From Terfezia claveryi (Eukaryota > Ascomycota > Pezizomycetes > Pezizales > Pezizaceae), in contig WHUX01000170.1 of assembly GCA_015179025.1 (NCBI GenBank), forward strand, positions 1 to 64,000: a stretch of DNA of 64,000 nucleotides. Direction: 5' to 3'. A program made the translations under genes and the position numbers. The notes beneath the pieces are model-generated. The model was not told the origin of the DNA. It saw only the letters and a program-made list of their open reading frames with translations, and did not search any database. Positions 56,270 through 64,000 of the stretch are shown here, in pieces (position 1 is the stretch's first letter; the number at the start of each line of letters is the position of its first letter).

Positions 56270-59113
56270 ATGGCCGAGGAGGAGCCCGACGTAGGTTACT
56301 AACTATCCAATCTTGAAGTAAGAGGGCGTTGGTGCGTTGGCGTAATGCTTATTCAACCCAGTTTTCGCATCTACCGATTACCGAACGTGCAGTCCACAAG
56401 GTTTGGAAAGTCAGAAAGGCAGCATACGAAGAGGTAGAGCCCCACAATGTTAAACTGTCGACTAGGGCAACAAATTCTAATGGTTTGTTTCTCTAGGCCG
56501 CTACAGCTTTTGCAAAAACACCGGATGAAAGTGATCCTTGCTTTTATCCCTGGATGGATGGCGGGCTATGGAAGAAAGTAGTTACCGACTCTAATGTTGC
56601 AGCCCAGCAAGATGGCATTGCTGCATTATGTGCATTCTTGAAATACGGTGGAGATAATGCTTGTACAAGGTAAACAAAATATCAGCTTGTTCACATAAAC
56701 TCTTTGCTAACTAGGTGTAGGACTCGAGCTCACACAGTAGGCTCTCTGGTTGAGAAGGGATTGTCATCAACACGAGCGGCAACAAAAGCTAGTTCACTTG
56801 AAGCAATCTTGCTCTATGTCGAGAATGATACTCCTGGCCCAGTTATTGACGAGTTACTACCATTTCTATCACACAAGACACCGAAACTAGTGGCAGCTAC
56901 AGCTCAGGCATTATTCCAGATATATTCGGCCTTTGGAGCCCGCACTGTGGATCCTAAGCCGGTACTCAAGGCTCTCCCGAAACTTTTTGGTCATGCGGAT
57001 AAGGCCGTTAGAGCAGAAACCACAGCACTTTGTGTAGAACTATACAAATGGTTAAAGGACGCTATAAAGCCCATGTTTTTCAACGACCTGAAACCAGTTC
57101 AACAGAAAGAGTTGGAGGACGCCTTTGAGAAAATAAAGGGTGAAATTCCAAAGCAGGAGAGATATTTAAAGTCACAACAAGCAGCGATGGCGGCAGCAGC
57201 TGCAGCTCCGGCTGGTGATGAGGAAGAAGAAGAGGAGCAAGTGCAGGTTGACGCATACGATTTATCCGAACCTGTAAATGTGCTATCGAAATTGCCACCT
57301 GAATTCTTTACCAACATGGGGTCTTCAAAATGGAAGGAAAGAAAGGAGGCACTAGATGCTCTTCTTCCGCTTGTCAATGTTCCGAGGATTAAAGACGATG
57401 CTTATAACGAACTTATAGCAGTCCTGGCGAAGTCAATGAAAGATGCCAATATTGCAGTTGTCACGGTTGCTGCAAATTGCATCGAAGCCATAGCGAAAGG
57501 CTTGCGACAGGCCTTTTTGAAGCACAAGGGGACAGTACTGAGTCCAGTTTTAGAGCGATTGAAGGAGAAGAAACAGAGCGTAGCAGAAGCGTTAGCAGCA
57601 GCTCTGGATGCTATTTTCTCTGTCGTAAGTATCCTCTGCCAACTCTGTGGTGCACCTGGATTAGAATTAACTTGACGCCTACTCTAGACCTCACTTACAG
57701 ACTGTCTCGAGGAGATAAATGAATATCTCAAGCACAAGAATCCCCAAGTCAAGTTTGAAACTCTACGTTGGTTGATACGCTGTCTACGGGAAACTAAGGT
57801 CTGCCCATCCAAGGCCGAACAGAAAACAATTGCAGAGGCCGTTTCAAAGCTATTAGGTGATACTAGTGAGCCTGTACGTTCCAGCGCCGCGGAAGCCTTG
57901 GGGACACTTATGAAGATCATCGGGGAGCGTGCAATGAATCCATATATGGAGGGTCTAGACGACATACGAAAAACCAAAATCAAGGAGTTCTTCGAGACCG
58001 CTGTCGTTAAAGCGAAGGAGAAACCCCCTGCGCCCCCTCCAGCACCGAAAGCCGCTCCTCCCAAGAAAGCCCTTGGGAAAAAACCACCAGCTAAAGCTGC
58101 AAGTGGTGCACCTCCACCACCAAAGAAGGAAGATCACCCTCCGCCTTCGGCTGTAACAGCGCGTGCTCAGCCAACGAAGTTGGCAGGTCCTAAAGCGGCT
58201 GGTCCAGGTGCATTAAAGCTCAAGAAACCTGGAGCACCTACTGTGGCTGCACCAGCATCACCAAAGCGAGCCCCAGCGCCCCCTTCTCCCGTAGAAGATG
58301 AGCCCCCAGCTCCACCTAAGCTGACGTTCGGTGGACGAGGGTTGACAAGTAGACCACTGTCTGCTGCGCCAACCCCACTACAGCCGCCGGTGATAAAATA
58401 TGTCGATAATGGGCTCAGTGCAGCAGAGAAGGCTGAACTTGAGGTCTTAAGGAACGAGAAGGAACAATGGCTCCGGACCATGAACGAATCGCAGGCTGAG
58501 AGAAATAGACTCTTGCAGCAGGTTAATGACCTACAAAACCAGGTAAAAAATCTTCATTCTGAAACCTAACGGAAGATTCACACTGACATTATTGCAGAAC
58601 GCCGAATTGATAGAGGCTAGTACCAGAGATAATCTAGCTATCCGGGCTAAAGATGCGCAGCTAGTGCGTGCAAGAACGGATACCGAGCAGGCGGAAACTC
58701 AGAACCAGAAGTTACAACGTGAGATTGAGCGCCTGAAGAGAGAATTGGCAAGATCTGTTCGCGCCGCTTCTCCTTCGCCGGTTGATGTCACTGAACAAAT
58801 ATACCAAAATCCCATGAGCGGCTTTGGCGCCGGAAGCTCACTTGGACAACGAGATTCTTCGATGGGAAGAGCTTCCAAAAGGCTAAGCTATGCATCTGCT
58901 TTCTCTGAAGAAAAAGAGAATGGTTATGACAGACAGAAGATGGTATCACCGACATTCTCAACTATGTCTGGAGGTGGTGAAGGCAGAAACAGTCCATCTA
59001 GAGGTGTTCAAGCAGACAATGCGGAAAGCTGGAAGAGAGCGGCCGAAGTCACTAACGCACTGAAAGCCAGGATCGAGCAGATGAAAAAACAAAATGGAAT
59101 TGGCCGAGGTTAA
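56270..59113 (+). CDS. STU2: XMAP215/Stu2-type microtubule polymerase
   Basis: Exons 56270-56290, 56362-56433, 56497-56669, 56721-57624, 57688-58542 and 58598-59113; 846 aa. The family adds tubulin at microtubule plus ends and acts at kinetochores and spindle poles. The first exon is only 21 nt (MAEEEPD). Two TOG domains are visible: TOG1 (about residues 8-240; ERAVHKVWKVRKAAYEE, SDSNVAAQQDGIAALCAFL) and TOG2 (about 265-500; FTNMGSSKWKERKEALDALL, NPQVKFETLRWLIRCLRE, EPVRSSAAEALGTLMKIIG). A Pro/Ala/Lys-rich basic linker follows (KEKPPAPPPAPKAAPPKK), then a coiled coil (about 620-735; NAELIEASTRDNLAIRAKD, LQREIERLKRELA) and a C-terminal Ser-rich tail. Two TOG domains plus a coiled coil match the fungal Stu2/Alp14 plan rather than the five-TOG animal form. 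Confidence 0.94.
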
Positions 59114-60415
59114 GGAGCGCGTCGACAGTTCTGCTTACATTTTTTCGATTTCGTTCTTTTCGTCATTGTTCAAAGAGACTGCGATGCCTACCAAGGTAGT
59201 CGTTTCGAAAGTGCTAGGAGTAGAAAAAGGCTCTGGAGTGAAGGTTGATTTTTCATTCTATGAATTTTTAATTGGAAGCCATTCGTCGTCAATGGCGATT
59301 CTCGGATAATGTGTTTAGCTCTGCACTGGCATTATGGAAAAGGATTGCGATGCCGGGGTTGGGAATACGTACTTATATCTTGCTGGCCTTTTTGTATCAT
59401 TTTTTTTGTGCAAATTATTGCTTCTATAGTCTTCACACATTCCCTCTCACGTGATAGTTACGACAATCATGTTTACGACAATCATGTCCACATTCGGTAT
59501 TCACGATCTTAAATCTCACAGGAACATCTAGTCTGGTTGGCACAACACGCGCTGGTGCAGTAGCGTGCTGCTTATACAGTACTACGTCACTTGCTGTCGC
59601 CTATGACGTACACTTGAGACGATTCAATTGTAACGAATTCCTAATAATAGACCCCATGCTTCAAATGGGAATATAGAACAATCGATGCAGCTCCTCGCAG
59701 AGTTCCCGGACCCATGATTTCTCCGTGTACTACTTTGCCGCGTATTACTTGTGTTACCGTCAGCCAGACTGTGTGACGATGGCAGTGTCACGATGGCAGT
59801 TTCTCGGTACATACATGGAACTACTATAGCATATAGGTATATGGTAGCAACTCTTCAATCGTAACATAAAGGGGAAAGAAACTGGGTCGATATTTAGTGA
59901 GCATGGCCGATAGAATGCGAGAAGGGTCCAACATGTTTCATCTAAGTTCGACTGTGGACATTGTGTTTGAGATGTGTTTGGGATTGAGCTAGAATTGAGC
60001 CGCATATCGATAGCTGAAACAGCGAGCTTAAACAAAACCTCAACATACTACTGCAGGAGGCTGGGATGAGTGTGATTTATTTGGATTTGAGGGGCTGGAG
60101 TGGTTCAAATTGTTGTGTTAATCATCAAGTCAAGCGGATTGCTGCGGTGCAGGATGCGGTTGGCGAAGGACCGTCGGTGTTAGGAAAGTCGTAAAGTCTT
60201 ACTCAGTTCCGGCCGTCATCAAGTTCTCGTGAGCAGGATGGGTTGCTGGCGTGGATGTGTATATAAAGCCGAGGCAATCCAATTGGCCTCCACACCCACA
60301 ACTCCAGAGCTACGAGGGAAGCCTTGGATATCACTACCATTAATGGGGTATTTAGTCTATCCACATCACGAGATATAACTCTTTCTAACGGTCAATTAAC
60401 TCCTCACAAAACACC
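59114..60415. other. Intergenic, STU2 3' flank and aldo/keto reductase promoter
   Basis: 1.3 kb without a supported gene. AT-rich left part; a near-repeated acaatcatgt (about 59461-59490); a doubled gtgtgacgatggcagtgtcacgatggcag at about 59770-59800; and a TATA element at 60260-60268 upstream of the reductase. Confidence 0.6.
60260..60268 (+). promoter_or_regulatory. TATA box (TATATAAAG) of the aldo/keto reductase gene
   Basis: TATATAAAG lies 150 bp before the ATG at 60416, in a GC-moderate context and followed by a pyrimidine/CA-rich leader: a good fungal core promoter. Confidence 0.55.
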
Positions 60416-61811
60416 ATGAACGCCCTCCCCACAATGCAATACGTCAAGTAAGAAAATCCCCCCGAGGAGCATACTGATGGGGTTCAGACTGACAATGCCA
60501 TATACAGTCTTGGTCAATGTGGTCTCAAAGTTTCCAAAGTCATCCTCGGTGCCATGTCGTACGGTTCGTCCGACTGGGCCGGATGGGTACAAAACGAGGA
60601 TGAGGCCCTTCCGCTGTTGAAGGCGGCGTTTGATAGGGGAATTAACACTTGGGATACTGGTAAGGAAATTCCTAGGAATTGGGACACGGAGAGAATTGGG
60701 CTAACTGGGCGTTGCAGCGGACATGTAAGTTGAAGGCTACCCCACAGCGGAGTGAATTGAAGTGTCTTGCATGCGGTGGCCGCCTAATACGGGATTGAAT
60801 GAGTAGATACTCCAACGGCCTTAGTGAGCGCATCATCGGCAAAGCCATCAAGAAATATGAGATCCCCCGCGAGAGGCTCGTCATTCTATCTAAATGTTAC
60901 TTTGGTTTTGAGGACACCGAGGTTTGGCTTGCCAACTCCTTCGCATCCCCTTGATAGCAGCTGGGCAAGTCGACTAACACTCATTTATTTCTAGGACACC
61001 CCACTCCCTAAGAGGGAACCAGGCAAACCCAGCGCCTTCCGTCAGGATCCCCATGCCTTCGTCAATCGTCAAGGTGGCTCCCGCAAGTACATCATGGCTG
61101 CTGTTGATGCATCCATCAAGCGCCTAGGGACATACATCGACGTCCTCCAAATCCACCGTCTCGACCACTCCACCCCTATGGAGGAAACCCTTAAAGCCCT
61201 CCATGATATTGTCGAATCCGGCAAAGCAAGGTACATCGGTGCCTCCAGCATGGCGGCCTGGGAATTCCAAATGATGCAAAACATCGCCGAGAAGAGGGGC
61301 TGGACGAAATTCATCAGTATGCAAAATTACTATAACCTAATCTACCGAGAGGAGGAGCGGGAAATGATCCCCTACTGCAAGAATACCGGTGTGGGCCTAA
61401 TTCCATGGAGTCCTATTGCAAGAGGAGTGTTGGCCAGACCATTTTCGGACAGGAGTACGATAAGAGAACAGACGGATTACTACCTCATGACATTAGTTCG
61501 ACAGAAGGAGTCGGAGAGCGATCGGGCAATTGTGGATAAGGTAGAGGAGTTGGCCAAGGCTCGGGGAGTTAGCATGGCCGTAGTAGCTATGTCATATGTG
61601 TTGCAGAAGGGAATGATGCCGATTGTGGGATTAAGTTCAGTCAAGAGAATTGACGAAGCCGTGCTGGCGGCGTCTTTCAAGTTGGAACCCGATGAAATCA
61701 GGTTAGGTCACTCTCGAACTCCCCAAAGATGGTTATTGATGCTAATAATCTGACAAATTTAGGGCTTTGGAAGAACCATATATTCCCAGGCCGGTGTTCC
61801 CCGGCTGGTAA
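60416..61811 (+). CDS. Aldo/keto reductase
   Basis: Exons 60416-60447, 60508-60659, 60718-60724 (7-nt microexon), 60807-60921, 60995-61701 and 61763-61811; 353 aa. Aldo/keto reductases use NADPH to reduce aldehydes and ketones in the cytosol. Motifs: [36 protein letters not shown] (catalytic Asp and Tyr, assembled across the microexon), [13 protein letters not shown] (catalytic Lys), [11 protein letters not shown] (catalytic His), [41 protein letters not shown] and the C-terminal [15 protein letters not shown]. The microexon CG GAC AT encodes part of A-D-I in this catalytic loop, and phase fits on both sides. It resembles the yeast YakC/voltage-channel-beta-like branch; the substrate cannot be predicted. 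Convergent with FBP1, 194 bp apart. Confidence 0.93.
60718..60724 (+). other. 7-nt microexon in the aldo/keto reductase gene
   Basis: Flanked by introns 60660-60717 (branch gctaac) and 60725-60806 (donor gtaagt). It supplies CG GAC AT, completing DTADIYSNG. Without it the frame and the catalytic Asp-Tyr loop are lost. Confidence 0.88.
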
Positions 61812-62005
61812 AATTGGAGGTACGAGACTTTGATGGATCCCCCCTAGATGTCGTCTTCGCTATATGTACAAAGTGTAGGATATATATGGTCTCATGACAT
61901 ATCGTAAATAACTTCATAGCCGATTAAATCGTACATATGGTCACGTGCAAGCGCTACTTCGTGCCAAATGCATGTGAACCTGCGAAATTACCCCTTGACT
62001 GCGTA

Positions 62006-63366
62006 CTACTTTGCGAGTGTAGCATGCTTCTCGAAAATCCCAAGCACCTTCTTGACCTCATTTTCACTTCCCATGAAAATTCCGCTCCGATCATGGATAT
62101 GTTCAGGAACCACCTCCAACATGCGTTGTCGAGTGCTGGATATAGCCATACCACCGGCTTAATACATGGGCCAAGACATTAGCCGAGGCTCCCAAACTGG
62201 CAGTTGCTGCAAGCTGAATGTAGAAGTCATTTGAAACATACCTTGTTCCATTACCATCGCCATTGGAGCGCACTCGTAGAGAATTCTTAGTTTACCCTTG
62301 GGCGACTTTTTATCTGCGGGGTACGCGAATATGCCGCCGTAACATAATGTCCGGTACGCATCTGCGACCATGGATCCGATGTATCGAGACGAGTATGGCT
62401 TTCCGTTTCCTTTTGGGAATTTGATGCTGTCAAAGTACTCCTTGCAAGCATCATCCCAATACAGTGTGTTTCCCTCATTGACTGAATAGATTGAACGGGA
62501 TTTCGGAATGCGCATCTGTAAAGCATTGGTATGAGTTTCTGCTGCATACCGATTTGCAAGCCCAATTATTACGCACATTAGGATGTGAGAGAATGAACTC
62601 CCCCAAAGCGTTATCCAATGTGAAACCGTTGACCTCGCCGCCCTTCATGGTGAGCACTAAATTGGCCGAGGCACCATACATGGTGAATCCAGAGGCTACA
62701 AGCTCGGTTCCAGGCTTACAAGCATCTTCCGCAACACCCTCAGCGTCGTCACTGAGTTTAAAGATGCCGAAGATGGTTCCGACCGAGACACCAGCGTCAA
62801 GGTTGGAAGAACCGTCAATGGGGTCACAAACTACGATGTACTTCCCGTTACCGGGAAATACAATCGCCTCTTCGACTTCCTCGGAGACCAGAACTTTTAC
62901 TTTGCCACATCCGCGCATAGCATTGACAAAGATATCATTACCAATGACATCTAGCTTCTTTTGGTCATCACCGGTACAGTTGGCGGAGCCGGCAAGACCG
63001 ACAAGCTGATGAAAAAGTGGTCAGTATTTGGGCAGAATGGAATCGTACATGGTGAAAGTCGACATACATTAATTAAGGTGGCTCGGCGGATGTAGTAGCT
63101 TCAGAATATAAGTCAGTTATGATGCCTCGGCACTGAGGGCGAAGGTGGTCCATACGCAATGCTCTTGAAGGCGAATTGGAGGGCATGGCAAAGTAGTCTG
63201 TATAAAGCAGTGTTAGCTGTGTGGCAGTAGCTGGGAAGCTCAGGGAGATGCTCGAGAGAACTGACGTGAAGTCTCCAGTGGCATGGGAGCCGAGATTATG
63301 TTGTTGCTCTGTCAGGAACCGTGTCAAGGTTATGATGTCAGTGTTGATAGTCTCTGAAGTACCCAT
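62006..63366 (-). CDS. FBP1: Fructose-1,6-bisphosphatase
   Basis: Exons 63366-63266, 63197-63156, 63098-63068, 63005-62577, 62515-62242 and 62157-62006; 342 aa, the usual fungal length. It hydrolyses fructose-1,6-bisphosphate in gluconeogenesis (cytosol) and needs Mg. Key motifs: LTRFLTEQQ and [20 protein letters not shown] (assembled over two introns), [27 protein letters not shown], the metal/active-site [11 protein letters not shown] (DPIDGSSN at about 119-126), [31 protein letters not shown] and [12 protein letters not shown]. The end is AGGMAISS ... [17 protein letters not shown]. The first exons are short (101, 42 and 31 nt), the 5' end being the most intron-dense part. No pathway-specific promoter site was assigned. 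Confidence 0.96.
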
Positions 63367-64000
63367 GGTGAGTCAGCTTGGGTTGTTGGCTTTGGAGAAT
63401 GACGAGAAATATGTTGCGGAGAAAAGATCAAGGACCATTGACAGTATGTCGTAGGTCAGTTCAACCAGCCGGAGCTGGATGGTTAGTATTTAAGTAACAG
63501 TCTCGCCTCAGTTCGATCACAAACCGAGACCCAAAGAAGCAACGAGGAAGCCCGGCTAAGTACGGGTGCACAAGTGGGGTTGATGGTCAGACAGCCCGTG
63601 ATGATCCCCCATAATCCGCAAGGGCTCTGTGATAAGAACTAAGTAAACATATGTATCCTACTCCAATATGTACTTAGTTACTGGCAAATCCGGAGCTTCT
63701 GTGCCCTACATAGATACTTCGACTAACAATATCTGGATTGGAAGAATCTCGATCGTGAAGCTGGACCCAAGTCTAGTCTGGTTACAAGTCCACTTTTCCG
63801 GCGCTCAATTCGCGTTCCATGTCTTGGCAAAATAGGTTCCTGCTTTGCCCCACTGTCTACGGAATTCATACGGTAGGGTACATTGTGCGTATGCATGCCT
63901 CCACAGCTCTGAAGCTTCTACTGCCGTGGCCATGGAATATCAAGATGGCTCCGACTTTGCCCGTTGAAGATACTCTGGGACGTGAGGCATTAAGAATAAC
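63367..64000. other. FBP1 promoter and right window edge
   Basis: 634 bp upstream of FBP1. No gene seen. It contains GC-moderate promoter-like sequence and, toward the edge, mixed sequence without recognisable coding potential. A neighbour gene may begin beyond 64000. Confidence 0.5.

Overview
The window looks like nuclear DNA of a filamentous ascomycete (Pezizomycotina, genus not determinable from this sequence alone). Genes are split by short GT-AG introns of 51-155 nt with CTAAC/CTGAC-type branch sites. Several encoded proteins best fit fungal orthologues (ERG27 sterol ketoreductase, NudF/PAC1, QCR6, NCS6). There is no operon structure, and I recognised no tRNA or rRNA gene.

Layout. 1-913 (+): 3' part of a nucleotide-sugar transporter. 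1641-4304 and 6579-10366 (+): two large, disordered, uncharacterised proteins. 11985-14838 (-): secreted GPI-specific phospholipase D-like protein, divergent from STN1 (15585-17665, +), the telomere-capping OB-fold protein. 18156-19661 (+): ERG27-type 3-ketosteroid reductase with a broken frame. 20306-21242 (+): small spliced coiled-coil orphan. 21339-22670 (+): NCS6 tRNA thiolase, convergent with UTP14 (23158-26358, -). 26359-36071: 9.7 kb with no supportable gene. 36072-37703 (-): Myb/SANT protein. 41099-44096 (+): ING-PHD chromatin protein. 45619-48247 (-): YME1 i-AAA protease, divergent from an EngB-type mitochondrial GTPase (48599-49758, +). 50163-51024 (-): WBP2-like GRAM/PPxY protein. 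51709-52332 (-): QCR6. 53344-54984 (-): LIS1/NudF, divergent from the XMAP215/STU2 homologue (56270-59113, +). 60416-61811 (+): aldo/keto reductase, convergent with fructose-1,6-bisphosphatase (62006-63366, -).

Gene models. I rebuilt exons by hand from splice signals, reading-frame phase and family conservation. For all spliced genes except ERG27 and the orphan, the exon lengths sum to a multiple of three. ERG27 contains a frame break; the orphan has no visible ATG.

Themes. Three mitochondrial genes (YME1, EngB-like GTPase, QCR6) lie within 7 kb, and two microtubule regulators (LIS1, STU2) share a divergent promoter. Intergenic DNA is rich in microsatellites, long G/C homopolymers and a recurring GTAC-containing palindrome. 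I see no convincing new multi-gene system. The best leads are the orphan coiled-coil gene, the ERG27 frame break with its repeat-encoded N-terminus, the in-frame cryptic introns, the 7-nt microexon, and the large empty region.
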